Source: Arcobacteraceae bacterium (GTDB lineage: Bacteria; Campylobacterota; Campylobacteria; Campylobacterales; Arcobacteraceae). Taken from it: a DNA stretch of 64,000 bases. The notes beneath the pieces were generated by a model. It did not search any database, had not been told where the DNA came from, and saw only the letters and a list, made by a program, of their open reading frames with translations. The DNA is taken from contig JAQUAG010000006.1 in NCBI GenBank assembly GCA_028687375.1, positions 1 through 64,000 on the forward strand, given 5' to 3'. Within the stretch, counting starts at the first letter, position 1; each line of letters begins with the position of its first letter. This document shows positions 35,155 to 44,390 of the stretch, piece after piece. The position numbers and the translations under genes were made by a program.

Positions 35155-37242
35155 TCATATTTCAATAGATGCTTGAATTGCAGTAATCACTACAGTATTT
35201 ACAATATCAGCTACTAAACAACCTCGACTTAAATCATTGATAGGTTTTTTGAGTCCTTGCAAAATAGGACCAATCGCAACTGCATTTGATGACCTTTGAA
35301 CTGCTTTATAGGTGTTATTTCCAGTATTAAGGTCTGGAAAAATAAAGATAGTAGCCTCACCAGCTACTTTGCTGTTTGGCAATTTTAACTTAGCAACATC
35401 ACTATCCACTGCAGCATCGTATTGGATAGGTCCTTCGATGAGTAAATCTGGTCTCAACTCTTTTGCTATCCTTGTAGCTTCTATCACTTTTTCGACATCT
35501 TTTCCTTGACCACTACTTCCTGTAGAATATGAAAGCATTGCTATTTTTGGTGTTATTCCAAATTGGATTGCTGTGTCTGCTGAACTTATCGCTATTGTTG
35601 CTAACTCATTAGCATCTGGGTCTTGATTGACTGCACAATCTGCATATACTAAAACCTGTGTTTTCAAACACATAAAAAACAAACTTGATACTATTGGGAT
35701 ATTTGGTTTTGTTTTTATTATTTGAAGAGCTGGTTTAATTGTCTCTTGTGTAGTATGTACTGCACCGCTTACCATCCCATCTGCAAGTCCAAGATACACC
35801 ATCATAGTTCCAAAATAAGAATCTAGTGACATCGTCTCATTAGCTACTTCGTAAGATATCCCTTTGTGCTTTCTTAACTCATAAAAAGTTTTTGCAAACT
35901 CCTCTTTATAGGAGGATGTAGCTGGATTTATGATAGTAGCTTTGCTAATATCCAAATCTAAAATACCACTTTTTTGCCTAATTAGTTTTTCATCTCCTAA
36001 AAGGATAATATCGACAACATCTCGTCTTAAAAGTATCTCACAAGCTCGTAAAATTCTCTCATCCAACCCTTCAGGTAAAACGATTCGTTTTTTGTTTTCT
36101 CTTGCTTTTTGAAATAAACTATACTCAAACATCACAGGGGTAATCACTGAATTTGTCGATGTTACAATATTTGTTTTAAGGAGATTCAAATCAACAGAAC
36201 TATTAAACAATCCCATCGCAAGTGCAATTTTTCGTTCATCTGCGACTGTTATGTTAACCCTTACATTTCCAACTTTTAAAGCCGTTTGATAAGTGTCTTG
36301 AGTTGTCACTATGATTGGAAATGGAAAATTGGTAAAACCATCAAAAAGTTTTATAATTGAAGATGCTGGATTGATTCCACCTGTAAGTAAAATACCAGCG
36401 ATATTTGGATAATTTTTTGAAAATATTGAAGCCATCGCTCCAACAATTATATCCGCTCTATCCCCAGGAACAATTATCAAATCTCCATCTTCAAGATGTT
36501 CTAAAAAATTATCAAGTTGCATAGCAGCAATTTTTGACTGTTTGATAACCCTTTTGAAATCTTTTTTATCTCCCATGAGTGTAGTGCAATTTAAGCGATA
36601 ATGAACATCTGAAATAGTTGGTTGGCTTAGTTCAGCAACCTCTTTTAGAAAATAAACTGGTGCTATATTTTTGTGTGTTTTAACAATATTAGAGAGTTCG
36701 TTTATTGAAGTTTCATCGACCCTATTTACAAAAGTTGCTGCGTGTGTGCAACCACTTGCATAAATCACTTGCGAAACTATCAGTATCTCATCTGTTATAT
36801 CAACGATACTTTTATTTTCCCCTTTTAAGACTACACAATATAAACTACCTAAATTTTTTGCAATCTCTAAGTTTATATCTATGTCAACCGTATGGGAAAA
36901 ACTATCTTGATGCAACCCCTCAATAATGATAAAATCACAATGCTCCTCAAGTTTTTTGTACTTTTCAATCAAACTTTCAATCAAAAAACTTACTTTGTTT
37001 TGAGCTATTAATTGTTCAGCTTCTTGTACACTAAAGCCATAGCATTGTTCATATTGCATATCCAATCCATATCTTGAGATAAAAAAATTAATATCCCAAT
37101 CACAAGAGCAATCCTCCACAAAAGGTCTAAAAAAAGCAACTTTCAAAAAAGTCCCTTTTAAAAATTCCATCATCCCCATAGAGACAAGTAGGTTACCAGC
37201 ACCCTTCTCATGTGATGAGATATATAAACTTTTTGATTTCAT
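35155..37242 (-). CDS. pta: Phosphate acetyltransferase, long form with P-loop and DRTGG domains
   Basis: A 695-residue enzyme converting acetyl-CoA and phosphate to acetyl phosphate. It has an N-terminal P-loop-like domain (SHEKGAGNLLVSMG), a central DRTGG domain (about 210-330) and the catalytic PTA domain (about 370-690) with KRIVLPEGLDERIL and SYSTGSSGQGKD. The N-terminal start KSLYISSHEKGAGN differs from the usual Walker A (G-x4-GK-S/T). A GGAG lies before the ATG. No ackA is next to it. Confidence 0.94.
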   Translation of the reverse strand: MKSKSLYISSHEKGAGNLLVSMGMMEFLKGTFLKVAFFRPFVEDCSCDWDINFFISRYGLDMQYEQCYGFSVQEAEQLIAQNKVSFLIESLIEKYKKLEEHCDFIIIEGLHQDSFSHTVDIDINLEIAKNLGSLYCVVLKGENKSIVDITDEILIVSQVIYASGCTHAATFVNRVDETSINELSNIVKTHKNIAPVYFLKEVAELSQPTISDVHYRLNCTTLMGDKKDFKRVIKQSKIAAMQLDNFLEHLEDGDLIIVPGDRADIIVGAMASIFSKNYPNIAGILLTGGINPASSIIKLFDGFTNFPFPIIVTTQDTYQTALKVGNVRVNITVADERKIALAMGLFNSSVDLNLLKTNIVTSTNSVITPVMFEYSLFQKARENKKRIVLPEGLDERILRACEILLRRDVVDIILLGDEKLIRQKSGILDLDISKATIINPATSSYKEEFAKTFYELRKHKGISYEVANETMSLDSYFGTMMVYLGLADGMVSGAVHTTQETIKPALQIIKTKPNIPIVSSLFFMCLKTQVLVYADCAVNQDPDANELATIAISSADTAIQFGITPKIAMLSYSTGSSGQGKDVEKVIEATRIAKELRPDLLIEGPIQYDAAVDSDVAKLKLPNSKVAGEATIFIFPDLNTGNNTYKAVQRSSNAVAIGPILQGLKKPINDLSRGCLVADIVNTVVITAIQASIEI

Positions 37243-37263
37243 CGTTTCATCTCCTAAATTCTC

Positions 37264-37291
37264 AACTCTTAATTCTTAACTCTTAATTCTT
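37264..37291. repeat. 14-bp tandem repeat, two units
   Basis: The 14-base unit AACTCTTAATTCTT occurs twice head-to-tail, just before a pair of palindromes between pta and pgm. It belongs to the same non-coding repeat block. Confidence 0.7.
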
Positions 37292-37296
37292 TCTCG

Positions 37297-37358
37297 TTCC
37301 CAATGTCCACATTGGGAATGCAAACCATAATATGAATTCCCAAGCTAGAGCTTGGGAA
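37297..37358. repeat. Two REP-like palindromes between pgm and pta
   Basis: Two 22-base palindromes, each 10+2+10: one with arms TTCCCAATGT/ACATTGGGAA at 37297-37318 and one with arms TTCCCAAGCT/AGCTTGGGAA at 37337-37358, separated by 18 bases. Both start TTCCCAA and end TTGGGAA. A third, slightly changed copy lies at 40029-40050. They resemble REP/BIME-type elements. Confidence 0.75.
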
Positions 37359-37376
37359 CTAGAGAAACTTTGTTTT

Positions 37377-39011
37377 CTAACTTATACTAAGTAGTACTAT
37401 CTCTTTGGCTTCTTTTTGGATAAGTTTCAAATGCTCTTTTGAGATAAAACTCTCCGCATAAATCTTATACACATCTTCAGTTCCTGAAGGTCTTGCTGCA
37501 AACCAACCGTTTGCCGTTGTCACTTTGAGCCCACCTATTGCGGCATCATTTCCACTTGCATTTGTGAAAATCCCCACTATCTCTTCTCCTGCTAAAGTTT
37601 TGGAAGTGATATCATTTGGGGAGAGATTTTTGAGTTTCTCTTTCTCCTCTTTTGAAGCAACAGCGTCGATTCTTTCATAAAAAGCGATTCCAAATTGCTC
37701 TTCAAATTCGGCATAGATTTGGGCTGGATTTTTCCCTAATTTTGCTGTGATTTCAGCTCCTAGAAGATTTAAAATAATCCCATCTTTATCAGTTGACCAC
37801 ACACTTCCATCAAATCGCAAAAAGGATGCTCCAGCACTCTCTTCCCCACCAAAACCTAAACTTCCTTCAAAAAGCCCATCAACAAACCACTTAAACCCAA
37901 CAGGCACTTCATATACTTTTTTCCCGATGGACTCCACAACTCTATCAATCATCGAGCTAGAAACCAAAGTTTTTCCGATTTTGAGATTTGTATTCCATGA
38001 GATTCTATATGAAAAAAGATACCAAATAGATACACAAAGGTAATGATTTGGATTCATAAGTCCATGTGTTGGTGTCACTATCCCGTGTCTATCAAAATCA
38101 GGGTCATTGGCAAAAGCGATATCGTATTGATCTTTCAGTGCGATAAGGGAAGCCATCGCATACGGCGATGAGCAATCCATCCGAATTTTTCCATCATGGT
38201 CACAACTCATAAAAGAAAAAGTTGGGTCAACATAAGAGTTAACGATATCAAGCCCAAGCCCATAGATTTCATTAATCTTCTCATACACCGCTATCCCAGA
38301 ACCTCCAAGTGGGTCAACTCCGATTTTTAATCCAGCTTTTTTGATAGCTTCCATATCGATAATCTGACCCAAAGATTTGACATAAGGGGTGATAAAATCA
38401 AACTCTTCAACTAAGCCACTTTTCATAGCATCATCAAGAGAAACTTTTTTGACCCCTTCTAAATTATTTCGTAAAATCTCATTCGCTCGATTTTCAATAA
38501 TAGTCGTCACATTCGTATCGGCTGGTCCTCCATTTGTGCAGTTGTATTTAAAACCACCATCACTTGGGGGATTGTGCGATGGAGTTATCACTATCCCATC
38601 ACTCAAAATCTCACTGTTTTTATTTGCTTCAAGCACCGTAAATGAGATAAGTGGAGTTGGAGTATAGCCATCATTTTGAGCGATTTTACATTTCACCCCA
38701 TTTGCCACACACACTTGAAGAGCTGAGAGTTCCGCTGGAGTTGAAAGTGCGTGAGTATCTTTTCCTATAAAAAGAGTCCCAGTAATCCCCTCTTGAAGTC
38801 TATATTCACACACCGCCTGAGTGATAGCAAAAATATGATTTTCATTGAAACTATTGTTTGATGATTTTCCCCTGTGTCCAGAAGTTCCAAAAGAAACTTT
38901 TTGTGAAGAGTGAGTCACATCTGGCTCGTTTGTGTAGTAAGAAGCGACCAATTTCGGAATATTTTCCAATATCTCTTTTGGAGCAATTTTTCCTGCATTT
39001 ATATCAATCAT
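37377..39011 (-). CDS. pgm: Alpha-D-phosphohexomutase, probable phosphoglucomutase
   Basis: A 544-residue enzyme interconverting glucose 1-phosphate and glucose 6-phosphate. Motifs in order: phosphoserine loop [15 protein letters not shown], metal loop DPDFDRHG, sugar loop [15 protein letters not shown] and the phosphate-binding [14 protein letters not shown]. It links the glycogen block further along to glycolysis. AAGGAT precedes the ATG, which overlaps the truncated Bro-N gene by eight bases. Confidence 0.96.
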   Translation of the reverse strand: MIDINAGKIAPKEILENIPKLVASYYTNEPDVTHSSQKVSFGTSGHRGKSSNNSFNENHIFAITQAVCEYRLQEGITGTLFIGKDTHALSTPAELSALQVCVANGVKCKIAQNDGYTPTPLISFTVLEANKNSEILSDGIVITPSHNPPSDGGFKYNCTNGGPADTNVTTIIENRANEILRNNLEGVKKVSLDDAMKSGLVEEFDFITPYVKSLGQIIDMEAIKKAGLKIGVDPLGGSGIAVYEKINEIYGLGLDIVNSYVDPTFSFMSCDHDGKIRMDCSSPYAMASLIALKDQYDIAFANDPDFDRHGIVTPTHGLMNPNHYLCVSIWYLFSYRISWNTNLKIGKTLVSSSMIDRVVESIGKKVYEVPVGFKWFVDGLFEGSLGFGGEESAGASFLRFDGSVWSTDKDGIILNLLGAEITAKLGKNPAQIYAEFEEQFGIAFYERIDAVASKEEKEKLKNLSPNDITSKTLAGEEIVGIFTNASGNDAAIGGLKVTTANGWFAARPSGTEDVYKIYAESFISKEHLKLIQKEAKEIVLLSIS

Positions 39012-39246
39012 TTTTTATCCTTTTTTGTGGTTTTTGTATTTTCATTTTCAACTGTCCGATTTTTTCGGACACTTCACTTTCCTCTTTTTCTAACTTAGTT
39101 TTTAAGTCACTCCAATATTTTCTAGGTCTATCACTCCCCGTCAAAACCTCAATCACATCAACAATAGAAACATACCACTCCTCTTTTGCATCATCCCAAA
39201 GTGTTCTTACTTTTTTCTCTTCAAATATCTTAATAGTTTCTTCCAT
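39004..39246 (-). pseudogene. Truncated Bro-N (BRO-family) domain gene
   Basis: An 80-residue reading with a typical Bro-N start (KIFEEKKVRTLWDD, WYVSIVDVIEVLTGS, RKYWSDLK). Full-length relatives, of phage antirepressor or DinD type, run to 200-280 residues. Homology stops near QLKM and a basic non-homologous tail follows to the stop, which overlaps pgm. It seems to be a 3'-deleted remnant whose end now lies in front of pgm. A hairpin (GTCCGA at 39054-39059 with TCGGAC at 39065-39070) falls in this tail region. A functional Bro-N-only protein is not excluded. Confidence 0.6.
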
Positions 39247-39283
39247 ATTGGTTTCCTCGCTTTTATTTTCTCTTACGGCTTAA

Positions 39284-39338
39284 AAGTTGATACTATTATT
39301 AAATGGTTCTTTGCAGTTGTTCGGAATTTCCGAACAAC
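39284..39338. repeat. 55-bp dispersed repeat, copy 1
   Basis: An AT-rich lead (AAAGTTGATACTATTATT onward) followed by a perfect 11+1+11 palindrome at 39316-39338 with arm GTTGTTCGGAA. It lies one base beyond the toxin stop. Two further copies are at 39951-40008 and 40057-40115. Confidence 0.8.
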
Positions 39339-39339
39339 T

Positions 39340-39582
39340 TTATTTTTTGTAAATATCCCCTCTGCTATCTACTTTTAATATTTTGATTTCAATCTCATCC
39401 ATATAAAATAAAATTCTATATTTTGAAATTCTCAATCTATAAATAGGTGGTATATCATCGCCAGCCAATCGTTTTACATCTCCCGATGGAAGATTTACAA
39501 TAGCCTCATAGATTCTTTTTTGGAGTTTTGCGTCATATTTGTCAAATGTCTTTTCAAATGTTTTAGAAAAAGAGATATTCAT
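39340..39582 (-). CDS. RelE/ParE-superfamily toxin
   Basis: An 80-residue protein of the RelE/YafQ/ParE fold. It starts NISFSKTFEKTFDKYDAK and has PIYRLRISKYRILFYMDE, the usual beta-sheet core with conserved arginines. Members are ribosome-dependent mRNA interferases or gyrase inhibitors; which of the two is not evident. It overlaps the antitoxin gene by four bases (ATGA), the normal toxin-antitoxin layout. Confidence 0.88.
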   Translation of the reverse strand: MNISFSKTFEKTFDKYDAKLQKRIYEAIVNLPSGDVKRLAGDDIPPIYRLRISKYRILFYMDEIEIKILKVDSRGDIYKK

Positions 39583-39824
39583 AAATCATACTTTTTAGCA
39601 AAATCATTTTGACTTGTAAAACTTTCACTAGTCAAAATATTTAAAATCTCCTCTTTGTCTTTTGCTTCTAAGATTAACTTTACTTTCTCTTTTGAAGGGG
39701 TATTTTGAAAATATGCCTCTAAGCTATCTCTTAATATTTGAGAAATTGATTTTTTTTCCACAAAACCAAAAGCCCGTGCTTGTTCATAAAGTGCTTCATC
39801 TATTGTGAGATTTATTCTGTGCAT
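39579..39824 (-). CDS. Antitoxin with ribbon-helix-helix-like N-terminus
   Basis: An 81-residue protein. Residues 1-45 (RINLTIDEALYEQARAFG, SISQILRDSLEAYF) look like a ribbon-helix-helix DNA-binding domain, and residues 46-81 are a Lys/Glu-rich toxin-binding tail. It precedes and overlaps the RelE/ParE-type toxin gene and should both neutralise it and repress the pair. Confidence 0.82.
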   Translation of the reverse strand: MHRINLTIDEALYEQARAFGFVEKKSISQILRDSLEAYFQNTPSKEKVKLILEAKDKEEILNILTSESFTSQNDFAKKYDL

Positions 39825-39950
39825 TTTTATATCCTTTTATGTAGTGATGTATTGGTGTATTGTAGCAAAAAAAGTTTTTAGTTCGCATACTAAAGATTTG
39901 CTATCTGGTATTTGTTATCAGTTTGTATCTTTTCTAATTACTCTTCAAGC

Positions 39951-40008
39951 TTGATACTATTGTATTTTTTAATGGTTATTTTGAACTGTTCGGAATTTCC
40001 GAATAGTT
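39951..40008. repeat. Dispersed repeat, copy 2 (degenerate)
   Basis: Starts TTGATACTATTGTATT and ends with an imperfect 12+1+12 palindrome (39984-40008) whose arms AACTGTTCGGAA and TTCCGAATAGTT differ at one pair. Clearly related to copies 1 and 3. Confidence 0.7.
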
Positions 40009-40028
40009 GCATTTTCATCAAGTTAGGA

Positions 40029-40050
40029 TTCCTAATGTGGACATTGGGAA
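40029..40050. repeat. REP-like palindrome, degenerate third copy
   Basis: Arms TTCCTAATGT and ACATTGGGAA with a two-base centre and one mismatch. It matches the palindrome at 37297-37318, with the centre GG in place of CC (opposite orientation). It lies between dispersed-repeat copies 2 and 3. Confidence 0.65.
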
Positions 40051-40056
40051 CCAGTG

Positions 40057-40115
40057 AAAGTTGATACTATTATTAAATGATTCTTTGTGGTTGTTCGGAA
40101 TTTCCGAACAACCAC
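40057..40115. repeat. Dispersed repeat, copy 3, with 29-bp perfect palindrome
   Basis: The same lead as copy 1 (AAAGTTGATACTATTATT) followed by a perfect 14+1+14 palindrome at 40087-40115 with arm GTGGTTGTTCGGAA. A T-run follows on the plus strand, but no plus-strand gene ends here, so it is better read as a repeat than as a terminator. Confidence 0.8.
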
Positions 40116-40152
40116 TTTTTCATTTTGATAGATAATCATTTGGCTCATTTCA

Positions 40153-41655
40153 TTATTTCTTTTTTACATTCAAAATCATCGGATATAAATTAGTATTATC
40201 TTTTTTACTTTCTTCTATATGAACAGCAAATGAAAGATAAATTATGGCTTCACGAGCTAATCTTGCTAAATGTAGTGCTTTTTCTTCCAATTCAGATAAA
40301 GAAATATTTTTGATTTTTGTATCTTCAACTTTACAAGTATTTTTCATATCAAGCATTTTAATATCTATAAATTTATGTTCTAAATGATTCCTTATCTCAT
40401 TGATTTTTTTAGCTTCTGGTTCGACAAGCTCTATAAATAATCTCTCATCTTCATTATTTTTATCAAAAAACAAATCTTTACTAATAAAATACAATCCGCG
40501 TAAAGCTAAGTTTTCGAAATCATTAAATTTAATATTAAATTCTTTTCTATTATTCTTCATTTTCCAAACATTATTAAAATAAATGTTATTTGGTTTCAAA
40601 TCTAATTCAAAATACTCATATAAAAAATAAGCAATTTTGTCAAAGATAGAATAAAATCCACGAAAAGCTAATTTTATTTTTTCGGTATTTACATCATTAA
40701 GATTGAGTTGCAAATCATCTATAATGACGGTGTCTTTATCATAAAATTTTTTGGTTTTATAGTTTGTACCCTCATATAAAAGATGACGATAAGTTATAAA
40801 CTCTTGTTTTATCTGATTAAAATAAGAAATATATTTTGGAATATCTGATTTTATATTTGTGATTAAATTAGGCAAACCTAAAGGGTCATGAGAAGCTATC
40901 TTTTTATAACCAATATCATTTATAGGATTTAAAAACAGTGTATTATAAAGTGTCCATGAACGAAATCGTTGCTCTTCTTTTGACTTTCCTAAAGAAAAAT
41001 TATCTAACTCTAGTTTTGAATTTAAGCACTCTTCTGAAATGTAATTTTCTAAAACTTGTATATTATTTATACATTGCTTTATTACACTACTGTGATATTC
41101 ATCCAATATATAGAGTTTTGATATATCAACAGCTTTTTTAAAATCATCATATGCCAATTTAATAAAAATATTTTTATGTCCACTATCATAATCCAATCCT
41201 GAATAAGTTTGAAAACATATCCCCCTATTTGCCAATGCCATAAAAAAATCAGGATTTATTTCTAATGCCTGATTGTATAATCGCATGGCATAAACCGTTC
41301 TTCCTGTATGATTAAATATATTTGCCAAATTTGTTAAAATTGAGAGTTGATATGCTTCATGTAATAACGGAAAACCTTTTTCTTGTTTAGCTTTTCTTAG
41401 ATAAATAATTTGTTTATTAATTTCTTCTTGTTCGTAATTCCAAATTGAATTATCAGACTGTTTATTTTTAATATTATGTAATCCAGCCCAAGCATTTGCT
41501 AGAAAATAATACAATCTAGCTTTAATTACAGACTTTTCTTCTCTTTCAACATAATCTTCATTAAAGGCAATAATTAATTTTAATTCTTCTTCATCTTTTT
41601 TGTCACAAGCACGGTCTATAATTGTTCCAATTTCATCTAAATCAGTATCATTCAC
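40153..41655 (-). CDS. TPR plus LA2681-type HEPN domain protein, putative RNase
   Basis: A 500-residue protein. Residues 1-215 are helical with tetratricopeptide-like repeats (YNQALEINPDFFMALANRG). The segment WTLYNTLFLNPINDIG and the C-terminal helices fit the LA2681-like HEPN family. The HEPN motif R-N-H-x-x-H is at Arg422-His427 (EIRNHLEHKF), the active-site form of HEPN RNases. It starts with GTG at 41655, overlapping the stop of the restriction-modification gene by four bases and with AGGAG upstream. The tight coupling suggests a defence role, perhaps RNA cleavage on alarm. Confidence 0.78.
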   Translation of the reverse strand: MNDTDLDEIGTIIDRACDKKDEEELKLIIAFNEDYVEREEKSVIKARLYYFLANAWAGLHNIKNKQSDNSIWNYEQEEINKQIIYLRKAKQEKGFPLLHEAYQLSILTNLANIFNHTGRTVYAMRLYNQALEINPDFFMALANRGICFQTYSGLDYDSGHKNIFIKLAYDDFKKAVDISKLYILDEYHSSVIKQCINNIQVLENYISEECLNSKLELDNFSLGKSKEEQRFRSWTLYNTLFLNPINDIGYKKIASHDPLGLPNLITNIKSDIPKYISYFNQIKQEFITYRHLLYEGTNYKTKKFYDKDTVIIDDLQLNLNDVNTEKIKLAFRGFYSIFDKIAYFLYEYFELDLKPNNIYFNNVWKMKNNRKEFNIKFNDFENLALRGLYFISKDLFFDKNNEDERLFIELVEPEAKKINEIRNHLEHKFIDIKMLDMKNTCKVEDTKIKNISLSELEEKALHLARLAREAIIYLSFAVHIEESKKDNTNLYPMILNVKKK

Positions 41656-44345
41656 CTCAAATACTCCTCATACAATCCAAATAAAAACTCGATTCTTTCT
41701 TTATCATTTTTAAATGATTTTGTGCCGTAGCAGTTATCAATGGCACGGTCAAGTTCTTGATGGGCTTTTTTTAGATTTGGTGGCATAGAAAGTGGGTCGT
41801 AAAGGTCGGCTAAACTACAATCGTTAAAACTAGCTCGAATATCCAAAACATTTTGTGCTTTTTCTTCAACTGCTGATTTTTGTTTTTCATTTACATTTTT
41901 TGGAAATGGATAGTTGTTGTAAACTATATCTTTTGAATATCTAAAACGACTTTCTAATCTTCCACAAGTATATTTAACCCAAGACATATGCATAAGTGAT
42001 GTAAGTTGTCCAAATAAAAACAAATCTCCATTTGGAATTATATGGCAACTATTATTTGCAATAAAATTTTTATCAAAAAACCCCATAGGAATATAAGCTC
42101 TATTTTCAGATGTTGTACTTGGAACTACAATAAATGTATTTGGTCTTTTTCTATCTCTAAATAATGTTGGAGTTAAAGCGTGTTTTTGAGTAGATGGTGC
42201 AATACTTGTTTCTCTAAAAATTTTAACTTTTTCAACTCTTTCCATAACTGTTGGCATATTTCTAAGTTCTTTTGGACTAATGTTTTCAAGCCATAAACAC
42301 CATCTTTTTTTATTGTTAAGAAATTCTCTTGCACTTATTAATGATAAAATATAATCTTTTGCATTAGGTTCTTTTTCTAAAAATTCTTCTAATTCTTCAT
42401 CTTCAATAATTAAATTTCCTCCATCAAGTGGCATATTTCCAAAAGATATTTGTGGTACTTTAACTAAAGGATTATTTCTTGATTCAATTATTAAATCATC
42501 TCCCTCAACTAAATAAGGATTGATGTTTTTTGCACTTTTTTCATGTGCATCACTTTTAATATTTTCATATTCAAATATTCTCTTATTTGTTGTGTCAAAT
42601 GAAGCAAATCCTACTATTACCACATGAACTGCTGCATTTGATTTTGCTTCATTGCTCCAGTTGAAAGTTTGGTGGGCAAAGTGGATTTTTATACCATAGT
42701 TTGAAAATAATTCTTTCCATAAAATTCCTACTTGCTCACCTTGAGATATTGAGTTAGTTGAAACAAAAGCCACTTTTATTTTTGTATTTTGGATATATTT
42801 TGAAGCTTTTAAATACCAAGCAGTTACATAATCTAAAACTTTTCCATTTTTAACATTTAAAAAAATAGTTTCCATTTCTTTTCGTTGATTTGTATTTAAA
42901 AGTTTTGAGCCTATAAATGGCGGATTACCCAAAATAAAGGTAAGTTTATCGCTACTTATAACATCTTCCCAAGGGATTTGAAGTGAGTTTGCATGGACGA
43001 TATTTGCTGATTTTTTGAGTGGAAGTCTTACAAAATACTGCCCAAAATATTCACTTATCATAAGATTCATTTGGTGGTCGATGAGCCACATAGCAACTTG
43101 TGCTATCTGAGAAGCGAACTCTTCTACTTCGATTCCGTGAAATTGGTCAACATCACACCAAACGATAGAGCTAATATCAAGTACACTTTCGGTGTGTAAT
43201 ATCTTTAATATCTCAAGCTCTAAGATTCGCAGTTCCCTATATGCGATGATAAGAAAATTTCCACTTCCACAAGCTGGATCAAGAAAATTTAGAGTGGAAA
43301 GTTCTTTGTGAAATTCGGCTAGTTGTTTTTTGTTCTTTTTTACCTTTTCAAACTTTTCATAGAGTTCATCTAAAAAAAGAGGTTTTATAAGTTTGAGGAT
43401 ATTTGCTTCACTTGTATAGTGAGCTCCTAAGTTTCTTCTATGCTCTTTGTCCATGATAGACTGAAAAAGTGAGCCAAATATCGCAGGGGAGATTTTACTC
43501 CAATCAAGATAACAACATTCAAGTAAAATATCCCTCATATCACTATCAAAAGATGGGATTGGTAAAAATTCTGCAAAAAGTTTTCCATTGACATACGGAA
43601 AATTTGCTAGATTTTCATCAAGATTTTTGAGTCTTTTATCAAGTGGAGTGTTTAATACTTGGAAAAGTTCTGTAAATCTACTCCCTATATCGCTTCCATC
43701 TTCATGAGTTCTGTTTTCGATAAATTCTGTAAAAGTTCTTTTTTCAAAAATAGCTGTATCTTCTGCGAACTGCAAAAATAAAAGTCGCACCAAAAAATGC
43801 TCCAAAGGATGCCCATCATAACCTACATCTTTGAGTTTGTCATGAAGTTTTCCCATAAGCTCCGCTGCTTTGATATTGATAGGGTCTTCTGCTACTACTT
43901 TGTGTTTTGTGTAACCAGCGATAAATCCAAAAAGATGGACATTTTTATAAAGTTCACTAAGGGTAAATTCATAAGATTTATCATCTTCTAAATCATAAAG
44001 TTTAAAGATTTCAAAATCAGAGATAAGTATATATTTTGGGAGTTCGGCTTCTTTAAGTCCTGGGAAATAGTCAAGTGCTTGTGTGTAAGCTTTATCTAGG
44101 TCTTTTCCACGAGATTTGTGTTCGACTAAAAGTGTTCCTTTCCAAAAAAGATCGATTCTTCCTCTTTTTTCACCCAACTTTTTGACAGGCTCTTCAAAAG
44201 AAGCGACCCTTTTTCTACTTATCCCAAAGATATTAAAAAATTCATTCCAAAAACTTTGAGATTCCGCATGTTCTCGCTGTTCACTTTCCCACTCTTTTGA
44301 GAATTGTATCGCCCTATTTTTTATCTCATTCCAACTTAATGCCAT
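41652..44345 (-). CDS. MmeI-like type IIL restriction-modification enzyme
   Basis: A single 897-residue chain that should both cut and methylate DNA. The N-terminal nuclease motif is D65-x9-E75-H-K77, the spacing of MmeI (D-x9-E-x-K). A helical connector follows, then the adenine-methyltransferase domain with motif I FLDPACGSGNF (354-364) and motif IV GNPPF (473-477). The C-terminal part (about 600-860) is the target-recognition region, ending with NNYPFP and a short helical tail. Length fits MmeI (about 920). Recognition site unknown. AAGGG precedes the ATG. The HEPN gene overlaps its 3' end. Confidence 0.88.
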   Translation of the reverse strand: MALSWNEIKNRAIQFSKEWESEQREHAESQSFWNEFFNIFGISRKRVASFEEPVKKLGEKRGRIDLFWKGTLLVEHKSRGKDLDKAYTQALDYFPGLKEAELPKYILISDFEIFKLYDLEDDKSYEFTLSELYKNVHLFGFIAGYTKHKVVAEDPINIKAAELMGKLHDKLKDVGYDGHPLEHFLVRLLFLQFAEDTAIFEKRTFTEFIENRTHEDGSDIGSRFTELFQVLNTPLDKRLKNLDENLANFPYVNGKLFAEFLPIPSFDSDMRDILLECCYLDWSKISPAIFGSLFQSIMDKEHRRNLGAHYTSEANILKLIKPLFLDELYEKFEKVKKNKKQLAEFHKELSTLNFLDPACGSGNFLIIAYRELRILELEILKILHTESVLDISSIVWCDVDQFHGIEVEEFASQIAQVAMWLIDHQMNLMISEYFGQYFVRLPLKKSANIVHANSLQIPWEDVISSDKLTFILGNPPFIGSKLLNTNQRKEMETIFLNVKNGKVLDYVTAWYLKASKYIQNTKIKVAFVSTNSISQGEQVGILWKELFSNYGIKIHFAHQTFNWSNEAKSNAAVHVVIVGFASFDTTNKRIFEYENIKSDAHEKSAKNINPYLVEGDDLIIESRNNPLVKVPQISFGNMPLDGGNLIIEDEELEEFLEKEPNAKDYILSLISAREFLNNKKRWCLWLENISPKELRNMPTVMERVEKVKIFRETSIAPSTQKHALTPTLFRDRKRPNTFIVVPSTTSENRAYIPMGFFDKNFIANNSCHIIPNGDLFLFGQLTSLMHMSWVKYTCGRLESRFRYSKDIVYNNYPFPKNVNEKQKSAVEEKAQNVLDIRASFNDCSLADLYDPLSMPPNLKKAHQELDRAIDNCYGTKSFKNDKERIEFLFGLYEEYLR

Positions 44346-44390
44346 GCTAACCCTTTTAAATTAAAGTTTTTGATTGTAGCTGATTTGTTT

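Larger units (their letters stand above)
39825..40152. other. Gene-free stretch between antitoxin and HEPN gene
   Basis: A 328-base region with no reading frame. It holds two copies of the dispersed palindromic repeat (39951-40008 and 40057-40115) and a degenerate REP-like palindrome (40029-40050). The minus-strand promoter of the toxin-antitoxin pair should lie in 39825-39900, but I see no strong -10. Confidence 0.7.

Noticed and set aside
39004-39246. Prophage region indicated by a Bro-N gene
   Set aside because: No integrase, structural, lysis or terminase genes anywhere in the window; Bro-N alone is common in accessory islands.
39284-40115. CRISPR-like array from the three palindromic repeats
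   Set aside because: Only three copies, at uneven spacing and with unequal sequence, on both sides of a toxin-antitoxin pair; no spacers and no cas genes.
40087-40115. Terminator on the plus strand (palindrome followed by T-run)
   Set aside because: No plus-strand gene ends near it and the same palindrome recurs as part of a dispersed repeat.
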